IMG/VR virus record: IMGVR_UViG_3300010389_000105
Coordinates: 1 to 26,615 of that record
Reading direction: 5' to 3' (one strand)
From: a virus
Length of the DNA stretch: 26,615 bases
Each line of letters opens with the position of its first letter. Within the stretch, counting starts at the first letter, position 1. Shown here piece by piece: positions 1-7,321 of this stretch. The translations under genes and the position numbers were made by a program. Under the pieces are notes generated by a model, which made no database searches, was not told where the DNA came from, and saw only the letters and a program-made list of their open reading frames with translations.

Positions 1-23
1 AGCCCCCGAAAGGGGGCTATTTT
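1..23 (+). terminator. Terminator-like hairpin at left edge
   Basis: A perfect 7-bp stem (AGCCCCC at 1-7, GGGGGCT at 12-18) is closed by a stable GAAA tetraloop and followed by ATTTT at 19-23. This is the layout of an intrinsic terminator with a short U-tract. The hairpin ends 11 nt before the first start codon, leaving no room for a promoter between them. It therefore probably ends or attenuates an upstream transcript, perhaps that of the abundant major tail protein (inference), with some read-through feeding the genes to the right. Upstream sequence is outside the window. Confidence 0.75.
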
Positions 24-29
24 AATGTA

Positions 30-434
30 ATGAACATCCTCCAACTGCGCGACACGGTTTCTCAGCTACTGTCTGAATTGATTGGCACTTATACATTGCC
101 AAACAATACGCAACAGCCAGCTTTGTATGTCACTGGAGAGCATGGCGTGCCCAAGGGCTGGAAGGCCACTGGACTGGAGGTGACCATCCGTCAATATCCA
201 AGGCAAACGTCTCGCGCACTGGTGGGCACGGTGCAGCTCAATAAGACGTGGGAAGTGGTGCTGGTCAATTACACACCTAGCTCCAAGAATCTGGAAGAGG
301 CCATCTTGCGTCTGTTGAGGCATTTCCCAGATGCCAGAAGCAGCTACCAGGAGTACAGTGACATTGCCTATGAGCAGTATCGCGTGCTAATCCCTGACGT
401 TGAGACGCTCACTCAATACATGCCTGCTGAATGA
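30..434 (+). CDS. Putative tail completion/terminator-like protein
   Basis: A 134-residue soluble protein with no signal peptide or membrane segment. It has an N-terminal helix (MNILQLRDTVSQLL), then predicted mixed beta strands with an alternating pattern (TGLEVTIRQYPR, LNKTWEVVLVNYTP), then a helix around LEEAILRLLRHFPDA. Size, fold pattern and position just before the tail chaperones fit a tail terminator or tail completion protein such as lambda U, but I see no diagnostic motif, so the role is inferred from context. The ATG at 30 has no Shine-Dalgarno sequence and directly follows the hairpin at 1-23. Its stop overlaps the next start (ATGA). Confidence 0.6.
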   Translation: MNILQLRDTVSQLLSELIGTYTLPNNTQQPALYVTGEHGVPKGWKATGLEVTIRQYPRQTSRALVGTVQLNKTWEVVLVNYTPSSKNLEEAILRLLRHFPDARSSYQEYSDIAYEQYRVLIPDVETLTQYMPAE

Positions 435-667
435 AGCTGGTCAAAAGTAAATGTGAGAAAGCTTGGTTGTTTGATACAACCAAGCGGAATGATGAAATTG
501 CTGCTGGATTGGCGTGCTTCTTGCCTGGCTGCGGGGAAAGCCTTGAGGTGGAGTTTCGCGGAGAAGACTGCCGTATTGTCGTGCCATTAAGGGCTGTAAA
601 TAGCCCTGTGCCAGTAAAAGTGACCAACGCTAGACTCTCTCTGCTTATTAGCGCCCCCCATGAGTAA
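431..667 (+). CDS. Small hypothetical protein in tail operon
   Basis: A 78-residue protein that I do not recognise. It starts at an ATGA overlap with the preceding gene and overlaps the next gene by 8 bp, so translational coupling is likely. The sequence looks beta-rich (LEVEFRGEDCRIVVPLRAV, then VPVKVTNARLSLLI) with four cysteines in the first two thirds (C8, C29, C34, C47). No signal peptide or transmembrane segment is visible. Tight packing between the tail completion candidate and the chaperone supports a real gene with a tail assembly or structural role, but no function can be assigned from sequence. Confidence 0.6.
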   Translation: MKLVKSKCEKAWLFDTTKRNDEIAAGLACFLPGCGESLEVEFRGEDCRIVVPLRAVNSPVPVKVTNARLSLLISAPHE

Positions 668-1187
668 ATATTCCTCGTTTTTTCTTCTCAGCAGCCCAGA
701 GTACGAGAAGCTTGGCGATAAGTTGCGTCTACGGAAGTATGGCAGTTGGCTTGCAGAGGAGGCGTGGCTGAGGGAGGAGCAATCCCAGAAGCGGGCGCTG
801 TTTACTTTGAAGGCCATCGACCTGGCCCGCAAGATTGCCAAGGAGAAGGGCATCGAAGACGCCGAAGCGTTTGAGATGCTGCAGAGCAGCGGCATGGTTG
901 ACGAGGAGCTGATGGGCGGCTATGCGGCGGAGGCTACGGCTCTCATGGAGAGCATGCCATCCAATCGCAGCCAGTTGGAGCAGCTCGTGACGATATTCTT
1001 TCGCAATAGGGGAGAAGTGCTGCAGGGCAAGAAGTGGGAGCCCACGGACGATTGGACAGATGAAGACACCAAGATGCTGCCCAAGGTGGTGCTCGATCAA
1101 GTGGAGGAATTCATGGTGGCAGAGGAGACCACTGGCGTGGTGAAAGATGAAGATGAAGAGCCAGGCGAGGAAGAAGCAAAAAACTAA
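660..1187 (+). CDS. Tail assembly chaperone, lambda gpG-like
   Basis: A 175-residue helical, highly charged protein with an acidic C-terminal tail (DEDEEPGEEEAKN). Position directly before the tape measure region and the frameshift arrangement identify it as the short form of the tail assembly chaperone pair (lambda G/GT type), which binds the tape measure during tail assembly and is absent from the mature virion. The last codons, GCA AAA AAC TAA, contain a perfect A_AAA_AAC -1 slippery heptamer. A fraction of ribosomes should shift there and make a 311-residue G-T fusion. The start at 660 has no Shine-Dalgarno and overlaps the upstream gene by 8 bp. Family is assigned by organisation more than by residue identity. 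Confidence 0.82.
   Translation: MSKYSSFFLLSSPEYEKLGDKLRLRKYGSWLAEEAWLREEQSQKRALFTLKAIDLARKIAKEKGIEDAEAFEMLQSSGMVDEELMGGYAAEATALMESMPSNRSQLEQLVTIFFRNRGEVLQGKKWEPTDDWTDEDTKMLPKVVLDQVEEFMVAEETTGVVKDEDEEPGEEEAKN
1178..1184 (+). promoter_or_regulatory. Programmed -1 frameshift slippery site (A_AAA_AAC)
   Basis: The heptamer AAAAAAC sits in frame as GC[A AAA AAC] TAA, the canonical X_XXY_YYZ arrangement. The zero-frame stop is the very next codon (1185-1187). After a -1 slip, translation continues CTA ATC GTT CGG... without a stop to 1594. The downstream reading frame has no ATG for about 180 nt and only a weak TTG at 1220, so frameshifting is the natural way to express it. Confidence 0.88.
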
Positions 1188-1594
1188 TCGTTCGGTTAGC
1201 TGAGCGGTCAGAAGCTGTTTTGAAAACAGCCACTGACTGGACATTTCTTTATTGCCAGCTAACCGCACTCAACCTTCCCGATCCTATTTTTCACGCATCG
1301 AATTTTGCTCGATTGCCAGTGCGCTTGATTACAGACGTGCTGGACAATAGTGCAAGGGTGTCTCGCATGCGGGCCAATGCCAATAGCGTTGCCACTGCGA
1401 AGATGGGAGCAATGGTTGCGTCTGCGCTTGGCAGCAAGAACAATCAAGTGAAGGTGTCTGACTTCCTGCCTTACGAAATGGAAGAAGACAACACCAGCGT
1501 TTCGGAACGCACTAAAGAAGTGCTCAAATGGGCACTGAAAACCCAGAAACTCCCCACTGCCATTGTTGCAATGGTGGGAAGTGAATTGTCGTAA
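1184..1594 (+). CDS. T extension of tail chaperone (gpGT, via -1 frameshift)
   Basis: This open frame continues from the slippery site and adds 136 residues to the 175-residue G-like protein, giving a 311-residue fusion. It begins LIVRLAERSEAVLKTATDW and includes an Asn/Pro-rich stretch (ALNLPDPIFHASNFARLP) and a helical C-terminus. By analogy with lambda GT, the T part should recruit the major tail protein while the G part holds the tape measure. No Shine-Dalgarno or ATG exists near its beginning; a TTG at 1220 is the only alternative start, and I consider it unlikely. The protein family is too variable to confirm by motif, but the placement (chaperone pair, then tape measure) is typical. 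Confidence 0.82.
   Translation, partial: LIVRLAERSEAVLKTATDWTFLYCQLTALNLPDPIFHASNFARLPVRLITDVLDNSARVSRMRANANSVATAKMGAMVASALGSKNNQVKVSDFLPYEMEEDNTSVSERTKEVLKWALKTQKLPTAIVAMVGSELS
1193..1265 (+). promoter_or_regulatory. Nested stem structure, candidate frameshift stimulator
   Basis: CGGTTAGCTG (1193-1202) is perfectly complementary to CAGCTAACCG (1256-1265), giving a 10-bp outer helix that begins 8 nt after the slippery heptamer, within the usual spacer length. Inside it, 1205-1211 pairs with 1233-1239 (7 bp, one G-U). After a 2x2 internal loop, GCTGTTT (1214-1220) pairs with AAACAGC (1224-1230) around a UGA triloop. All of this lies in the -1 frame coding region of the T part. The pairing is seen in the sequence; the stimulatory role is inference from spacing. 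Confidence 0.7.
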
Positions 1595-1615
1595 ATGCTA
1601 GATTATCAATAGCAT
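1595..1615 (+). other. Small inverted repeat after GT stop
   Basis: ATGCTA (1595-1600) and TAGCAT (1610-1615) form a 6-bp stem with a 9-nt loop directly after the GT stop codon. There is no U-tract, so it is not a standard terminator. It might mark an RNA processing or stability element in the 41-nt gap, or be chance. Confidence 0.3.
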
Positions 1616-1635
1616 AAAGTTGGCGCATTGTAGTT

Positions 1636-2154
1636 GTGACGTATCAAGTCCGCTTTGAGAGCAATGCGTTCAAAGCTGATAGTGCTATCGGTAAGGCCTT
1701 GGAGGCATTGCAGCGGACGATCAACGGCGCGAAGAAGATTGCTGGCGTAAGAATTCGGGAAGAAGAAGTGAATCGCCTAGTCAAACTTAAGGGTGTGAAC
1801 CAGCGCGTCTTTGCTCGTGCAATGGACTGGGCTGACAATGATTTTGATCAGCAAATTACGTCCGAGAAGTGGGACTGGAAGGGGCCAGATGTGCAGACGC
1901 GCAGGAAGAACGGCCAGGTGGTGACAGAGCCTCGCGATATTGTTGACACTTCTACATTGTTAAACAGTAAACGACGAGAAGATATTACGAGTTCTGTTAC
2001 TGAGTTTGAATGGACAGCGCCGCACGCGGAAGGTGTTCATGACGGTTATGTTGCAAGAGGCGGTGGCCGCAATCCTGCGAGACCATGGACGGAGCCAACC
2101 ATCGAAGATCTAGACGAGGTTATTAAGACCTTGTTTGAGGAGGGCACTAAGTAA
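1636..2154 (+). CDS. Minor tail/connector-like protein (HK97 gp10 or lambda Z type, tentative)
   Basis: A 172-residue protein starting at GTG 1636; no ATG is available in frame after the upstream stop at 1615-1617. The N-terminal half is helical (residues about 10-70). The C-terminal half contains VDTSTLLNS, a strand with EFEWTAPHAEGVHDGY, then ARPWTEPTIEDLDEVIKTLF. This resembles the HK97 gp10-like and lambda Z pattern: a beta strand, an 'A..vh.G', 'aRPw..p', then a terminal helix. Such proteins cap or complete the tail or its head junction. The position between chaperone and tape measure is unusual for the family. The stop overlaps the tape measure ATG (TAATG). Family call is tentative. Confidence 0.55.
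   Translation: MTYQVRFESNAFKADSAIGKALEALQRTINGAKKIAGVRIREEEVNRLVKLKGVNQRVFARAMDWADNDFDQQITSEKWDWKGPDVQTRRKNGQVVTEPRDIVDTSTLLNSKRREDITSSVTEFEWTAPHAEGVHDGYVARGGGRNPARPWTEPTIEDLDEVIKTLFEEGTK
2137..2144 (+). promoter_or_regulatory. Strong Shine-Dalgarno for tape measure gene
   Basis: GAGGAGGG lies inside the last codons of the preceding gene, 9 nt before the ATG at 2154. It is one of the few strong ribosome binding sites in the window and supports that start. Confidence 0.7.
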
Positions 2155-5100
2155 TGGCACGTTATACGATTGATTTCTCTACAAACGCGAGCGCCGTCGT
2201 TCGCGAGATAGAGAAGGTTAACCGTGAGATTGCGGACGTAGCCAGGAATGGCAAGAAGGTAACAATCAATCTCGACACGAGCGGGCTCAAGACGCAGATC
2301 AGTGCGACGTTTGCGCAGCTCAATCGAGAGATTGCCTCTATGCAGGCAAAGCTGTCGAAGCTTCAAATTGGCAGTCAGCCTTTCAGGAAGACTGCGGCAG
2401 CCATGGGCTTCCGCGAGGGGCAGGTAGAACGCGGGCAGATGATTGCGCAGCCCCTAAGGCTGCGCGGCCAGGCCCAATCTTTTGAAGAGGGTTCTCTCAC
2501 TCGCCTGCAGAAGGAGCTGCAAGCAGCGCAAATTGAAGCTGCGCAGATCAAGCCCGCCACTGAGCCATGGATGCGGCTTCAGACGGAGATCGCCCGCATT
2601 AGTGGTCAGCTACAAAAGGCCGACAAGCTTGCGGAAAGCATCAAACTTACGAATGACCTGGGAGCTTTTTCTTCTGGGAGCTTGAACCAGCTTGAGGCGA
2701 AGCTCACCATTCTTCGTAATCGGGCGAGGGAAATCTCGCCTAATAACAGTGAATGGAAGGAGCTTAACAAAGAGATTGTTAAGGCCGAACAGGGCATTGC
2801 AAAACAGACGAAGAAGCCCCTGACAAGGGGGCAGCGTCTTGGCGCTGCTGGTGGTGCCTTCCTGTATGGTGGCGGCCTTGGAGGCGGCGCTGGTAGCGCC
2901 ATTGGTGGTATTGCTGGCGGTCTCATGGGAGGCGTGCCAGGTGCCTTTACAGGCGCCGCTATTGGCCAGGCAGTAGACAATCTGGGGCAATACGCCGCTG
3001 CCATCGCGACAACAGTTGCAAACGTCAACAAGGCTCGCGTGGCGCTTGCTGGCGTCACTCGCAATGTTGATGATTACGACAATGCACTGGCTGCGGCAAC
3101 GGCGGCAAGCAATAAATTCTTGTTGCCAATTTCTGATGCCACAAGACAATTTGCACGTTTGCAAGCAAGTATTGCTGGCGCTGGTTATCAAACTGATACA
3201 ACCAAGAAAGTATTTGACGGCATTGCCGCAGCCATTGTTGCGACTGGTGGCAAAACAGAAGATCTAAATGGAGCGCTGCTTGCTACTGCCCAGGTGTTTA
3301 GTAAGGGCAAGGTAAGTGCGGAAGAGCTTCGCGGACAAATTGGTGAGCGCTTGCCTGGTGCTTTCACTGTCTTTGCGGCATCTATCAACAAAACGCCACA
3401 AGAACTTGACGATGCGCTCCAAAAAGGCGAAGTCAGCCTTGAGGATTTTGTTAAATTCACTGAAGAGTTAACAAAGCGCTACGGCAAGACTGCAGAGATT
3501 CTTGCAAGTGCGCCAGAAAATGCTGGTGCCCGACTAAAGGTTGCATTAGAAGCTGCCCAGGTAAGCTTTGGTGGATTTTTCCAAGTAGTTGGGGCTGGCT
3601 TCCAATCTTACGTCGCGGATCTTGTCAATTTTGCACTGAAAAACGAAGAAACAATCAAGACTGTCATCGCGCAGTTTGGCGTATTTGCGCAAGATCTTTA
3701 CACAATCCTTTCTGGCGTAATCGAGGCAATTGCTCCAATCTTCCAGAATTTCTTCTCTTGGATGTTTGATAATTTTGCGAAGGGCTTGAATGCCCTCGCG
3801 AAATTGGCCGATGAGAGCAGGAGGGCTGCTGGCGGTCCCGAGAAGCGTGCGCAGGCAATGGTCGATGCCCTTTATCAGGGGCGTCCTCTTGAGGGGCACT
3901 TTGGCGGCAGAAGGAAGGCTTATGAGGAGGCTCTTCGTGTTGAATTGGCTTATGAGGGTGAGGCCTCTCAGCGACAGAAGACAAGGCAGCAGCAGATTAA
4001 CGATCTCAAGAAGACCTTGTTCCCCAACTTCAAGCCCACATCGTTTGGTAGTGGGCTTGGAAGCACCGCTGTTGGTTTGCCTGGGGCAGGTGGCGGAGCA
4101 GGCGGCAAGGCTAAAGCTGGTAAGGAACTCAAGGAATACACAAGCGACCGCATCGACATCCTCAAGTCGGAGATGCAGCAGAAGCTTGCTGCCATCGATC
4201 AAGATGAGAGTATCTTCTCCCGCGAGAAGGAGCTGCAGAAGGCTCGCACTGCAATGCAGTACGAAGGCCTCATCTTGCAGGAGCAGGCACGTCTTGCCCA
4301 GCAGGAAGCAGCCAAATTCACGCCTGAAACTCGCGGACTATTCCTTGAGGAGAAGAAGCAGGAGTTTGACAGAGAAGCTCTGCGCCTCAAGAACGAATAT
4401 GCAAGCGTTGTCAAAGGGCCTTTGATGGATGCTGCCGAGAGCTATAACCAAGCTCTCGATGAGGAGGCCAAGAAGCTTGAACTGGCGATACTTGGCAGGG
4501 AGCGTCTCACCTTTGCTGAAGAGACAGAGGCTCTCATCCGTGACAAGCTTGTTGGTGCCACGGAAGAAGAGAAGCAAATGGCAGAAGGGCTCATCAAAAC
4601 CCTTCGTGACCTAGCGCTTGCACGAGACAATGCCTTCTCTAGTAACTACCTCCTCAACATTGAGAACAAACTAAGGGAGGCAAGAGAGCAAGCTGCTGCT
4701 CCGCTAGGCCAAGAAGGCCTGGTGGCTCGGCAGCAAGAATTCAGGAGAGAGAATATTGATCCAGCACAGGCAGAGCAATACTTTGCTCAAGAGCAAGAGC
4801 TTGAGAAGGTGCAGCGCATGCGCCAAGCCTTCCAAGGCTTGGCTTCCGATATCAACAGCGGCCTTGGCACTGCCATCACTGATATTGTCACCGACTTTGC
4901 CAACATGCAGCAGCATGGTCTCACCTTCATTGAGACCCTTGCCAATGCATTCAAGAGCCTGGCCAATACGATCATTCAAGAGATGACGAGGGCATTGGTG
5001 AACCAGGCAGTATCGAAGCTGCTTGGTGGCGCCCTGGGCATGCTTGGCGGTGGATTATCTGGCGGCAACATGGGTGGATCTGGTTACTACAACCCAATGA

Positions 5101-5468
5101 CTGGGGTTGGAACTGCTGGTCCCAACTTTGGCTTCAAAGCCGCCAATGGAGGCATTGCTCCTGGAGGATTCCGTGCATTTGCTTCTGGTGGCGTTGTAAC
5201 TGGCCCGACCATGGGCCTCGTGGGAGAAGGCCGCTTCAACGAAGCCGTAGTGCCATTGCCTGACGGCAAGAAGATTCCAGTGGAGCTTGGTGATGGCGCA
5301 GGTAGCAACATTGCTACTAACATTGTTGTCAACGTCAACAACGGCCAAGCATCGTCTCAAATGAGCGGCAATGGTGGTCAATCACTGGGTCGCGAGCTTG
5401 AAGGGGCTGTTCGCAGCGTCATCCTCAAAGAAACTCGCCCTGGTGGCATCATTTACAACCAGCGTTAA
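2154..5468 (+). CDS. Tail tape measure protein
   Basis: At 1104 residues, this is the longest gene in the window. Residues about 1-220 are helical and charged. About 225-292 is a Gly/Ala-rich hydrophobic stretch. About 293-466 matches the tape-measure N-terminal domain pattern (SNKFLLPISDATRQFARLQ, GKVSAEELRGQIGERLPGA). About 479-545 is a second hydrophobic segment (SGVIEAIAPIFQNFFSWMF). About 560-890 is charged coiled coil. About 895-970 resembles the lambda-type C-terminal domain, and the end carries PTMGLVGEGRFNEAVVPLP (about 1018-1036), a common tape-measure signature. The protein sets tail length and is ejected during infection; the hydrophobic segments may act at the host membrane. It follows the chaperones, as expected. 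Confidence 0.95.
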   Translation: MARYTIDFSTNASAVVREIEKVNREIADVARNGKKVTINLDTSGLKTQISATFAQLNREIASMQAKLSKLQIGSQPFRKTAAAMGFREGQVERGQMIAQPLRLRGQAQSFEEGSLTRLQKELQAAQIEAAQIKPATEPWMRLQTEIARISGQLQKADKLAESIKLTNDLGAFSSGSLNQLEAKLTILRNRAREISPNNSEWKELNKEIVKAEQGIAKQTKKPLTRGQRLGAAGGAFLYGGGLGGGAGSAIGGIAGGLMGGVPGAFTGAAIGQAVDNLGQYAAAIATTVANVNKARVALAGVTRNVDDYDNALAAATAASNKFLLPISDATRQFARLQASIAGAGYQTDTTKKVFDGIAAAIVATGGKTEDLNGALLATAQVFSKGKVSAEELRGQIGERLPGAFTVFAASINKTPQELDDALQKGEVSLEDFVKFTEELTKRYGKTAEILASAPENAGARLKVALEAAQVSFGGFFQVVGAGFQSYVADLVNFALKNEETIKTVIAQFGVFAQDLYTILSGVIEAIAPIFQNFFSWMFDNFAKGLNALAKLADESRRAAGGPEKRAQAMVDALYQGRPLEGHFGGRRKAYEEALRVELAYEGEASQRQKTRQQQINDLKKTLFPNFKPTSFGSGLGSTAVGLPGAGGGAGGKAKAGKELKEYTSDRIDILKSEMQQKLAAIDQDESIFSREKELQKARTAMQYEGLILQEQARLAQQEAAKFTPETRGLFLEEKKQEFDREALRLKNEYASVVKGPLMDAAESYNQALDEEAKKLELAILGRERLTFAEETEALIRDKLVGATEEEKQMAEGLIKTLRDLALARDNAFSSNYLLNIENKLREAREQAAAPLGQEGLVARQQEFRRENIDPAQAEQYFAQEQELEKVQRMRQAFQGLASDINSGLGTAITDIVTDFANMQQHGLTFIETLANAFKSLANTIIQEMTRALVNQAVSKLLGGALGMLGGGLSGGNMGGSGYYNPMTGVGTAGPNFGFKAANGGIAPGGFRAFASGGVVTGPTMGLVGEGRFNEAVVPLPDGKKIPVELGDGAGSNIATNIVVNVNNGQASSQMSGNGGQSLGRELEGAVRSVILKETRPGGIIYNQR

Positions 5469-5471
5469 ATT

Positions 5472-5825
5472 ATGGCACAGCCCACGTTAGTTCTTGATGT
5501 TGAATACGGTCTTACCGCCAGAAGGGGCACTCGTGTTAGGCGCGTGCAGTTTGGCGATGGCTTTGAGCAGGTAACACCAGATGGTATCAATGTAGACATT
5601 AGAAAATACGACATAAGGACAGTCCCAATTACTGACGAGCAGGCCCTTGATTTGGACTCTACTCTGTCTAATTTGCAGGGAGATTTTTTCTACGCTCAGT
5701 TCTTTCAGGATGACGATGAATACAAGTATCGACTAGACCCAAACGAATGGAGCTGGGAGAGTATCGGTCCCAATTCAAACATTGTCTCTTTTTCGTGTAA
5801 GCGCGTTTACGATTCTCGGGAGTAA
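5472..5825 (+). CDS. Minor tail protein, lambda gpM-like
   Basis: A 117-residue tail tip component. The segment RRVQFGDGFEQVTPDGIN matches the hallmark of the phage minor tail (gpM) family, where lambda M has an equivalent VRFGDGYSQRAPAGLN. The C-terminal part is beta-rich (WSWESIGPNSNIVSFSCKRV). In lambda, M joins the tail initiator complex with L, K, I and J around the tape measure. It starts 3 nt after the tape measure stop, in the same frame, with ATTATGGC and no Shine-Dalgarno, so coupling to tape measure translation is likely. Confidence 0.9.
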   Translation: MAQPTLVLDVEYGLTARRGTRVRRVQFGDGFEQVTPDGINVDIRKYDIRTVPITDEQALDLDSTLSNLQGDFFYAQFFQDDDEYKYRLDPNEWSWESIGPNSNIVSFSCKRVYDSRE

Positions 5826-5827
5826 TC

Positions 5828-7321
5828 ATGACTATTCAATCGGACGTAAGGAAAGGGTGGCATGACGCCATCGTCGAGATGTTTGAAATTGATCTTTCAA
5901 CCATCGACGAAAAATTTACGGGCAAATATTATCTCACCAACGAGGTGGCGCCAGACGGATCCGCGATTAAATGGAAGGGACAAGAATATACATCTTTTCC
6001 CATTGATGCCAGCGGGTTTGAGGTGTCCACAAAAGGGCAAATGCCACAGCCTCAAATTACCGTCGCCAATGTTTTCGGTACTTTTAGTGCTGCGATATCA
6101 ACTGCGGATGATTTAGTTGGAGCAAAAGTTACCAGGAGGAGAACACTTGCAAAATACTTGGATAACGGTTCAAGCCCAGACGATACGCAGGAATTCCCTG
6201 AAGACATTTTTTATGTAGAGAGAAAAACATCCGAGACAAACACATCGGTTACATGGCAGCTCTCTAGCAAGATAGATCTTGAAGGGCTAATGCTGCCGCG
6301 AAGGGTGATTACGCAAAATCATTGTTTGTGGCGCTATAGAGGATCGGAGTGCGGCTACACGGGGCCGCCAGTAGCGGACGAGTTTGATGACGCCGTTGGG
6401 GGATCTTCTTCTGAGGCGAGGGTTTACAGCGCCGCGCTGAAAGCGCTCAGGCGTGCGCAAGCCAAGACAAGGGCAGCGGCGGGTGAGCTGAGTTATTCAA
6501 AGGGAGACAAAGAAATTGTCTGCGAAATTGCCCAACTAGAAAGGAGTGGGCCTTTATTCGACCTTAAGGCAACCAAAGGAAAATATACTTTTGGCATACA
6601 AGATGGAGTTAATTACTTCGCGGCTTACAACGATAATGCGGTGGTCATTGTGGACACCTTTCGTTTTTTCGGGTCAAGTCCATCTTCTGGGGACACGTAT
6701 TTCGGCACTCCTCAAAACACGGGAAGAGGGCCAAGCAAGAACCTGACTGGCACTATTTGGGCTGTAAATAAATGGATTGGCGTACCAAAACCGCCGCCAG
6801 GTTCGGAAGGTGTAACCCCACCACCTCCAGATGTCATTGTCGCAGAAATTGTTACAGAAGACGTATATGATCCCCCGAATACATTTGCAATATTGGACTT
6901 AAATGACAATGTACTGATTGCAAGTAGTGGAGTTATTATCGCCTCTGGCAGCGTAAGTAGCGTTGCGGCAGGTGGGAAACCCTCCATCGCCGCGTCTGGG
7001 CAGACCGTTTACGCGAGGGGCAAAGTTCAAAGTTTTGCTGGTGTCGGTCCAGTTTCCGCTATTCACAGATGGGAAGTGTCTTCTGCGGCCTGCACCAAGG
7101 CCACAGATCGTCTTAACGCCGCACAGGCGGCTTACGACACGGCAGCGGCAGAAGAGGTTGCCGCCAAGGCTGTTTATGACGCCGCCCTTGCCGCGCTTCC
7201 AGAAGATGATGACCTCTATCAAAATGATCGCTGTGGCAAGCGGTTAGATAGTTGTCGGCTACGCTTTGGAACAGGAACGCTTCCATTTGGCGCTTTTCCA
7301 GGTGCAAACTTATTCCGATGA
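5828..7321 (+). CDS. Tail tip protein, lambda gpL-like, with a large insertion
   Basis: A 497-residue protein; lambda L is about 232. Residues 1-175 resemble the gpL N-terminal part, ending with C166 and C175 in NHCLWRYRGSECGYTG. The end, DRCGKRLDSCRLRFG...LPFGAFPGA, is the classic gpL C-terminus with C469 and C476. These four positions (C-X8-C and C-X6-C) match the conserved cysteines of gpL, reported to bind an Fe-S cluster. Here about 290 residues separate the pairs. The insertion holds a beta-rich domain, a proline linker (about 318-338), an Ala/Ser/Gly beta-repeat-like stretch (about 355-400) and an Ala-rich helix (about 425-460). GGGAG upstream gives a modest ribosome binding site. Role: tail initiator assembly; the insertion is of unknown function. 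Confidence 0.9.
   Translation: MTIQSDVRKGWHDAIVEMFEIDLSTIDEKFTGKYYLTNEVAPDGSAIKWKGQEYTSFPIDASGFEVSTKGQMPQPQITVANVFGTFSAAISTADDLVGAKVTRRRTLAKYLDNGSSPDDTQEFPEDIFYVERKTSETNTSVTWQLSSKIDLEGLMLPRRVITQNHCLWRYRGSECGYTGPPVADEFDDAVGGSSSEARVYSAALKALRRAQAKTRAAAGELSYSKGDKEIVCEIAQLERSGPLFDLKATKGKYTFGIQDGVNYFAAYNDNAVVIVDTFRFFGSSPSSGDTYFGTPQNTGRGPSKNLTGTIWAVNKWIGVPKPPPGSEGVTPPPPDVIVAEIVTEDVYDPPNTFAILDLNDNVLIASSGVIIASGSVSSVAAGGKPSIAASGQTVYARGKVQSFAGVGPVSAIHRWEVSSAACTKATDRLNAAQAAYDTAAAEEVAAKAVYDAALAALPEDDDLYQNDRCGKRLDSCRLRFGTGTLPFGAFPGANLFR

Noticed and set aside
1220-1594. Independent TTG-started gene for the T part
   Set aside because: No ribosome site; the perfect slippery heptamer and open -1 frame explain expression better.
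7252-7317. Earlier ATG for the gpK-like protein
   Set aside because: It would overlap the conserved gpL C-terminus; the extra residues match nothing. The ATG at 7318 overlaps the stop as usual and begins just before the JAMM domain.
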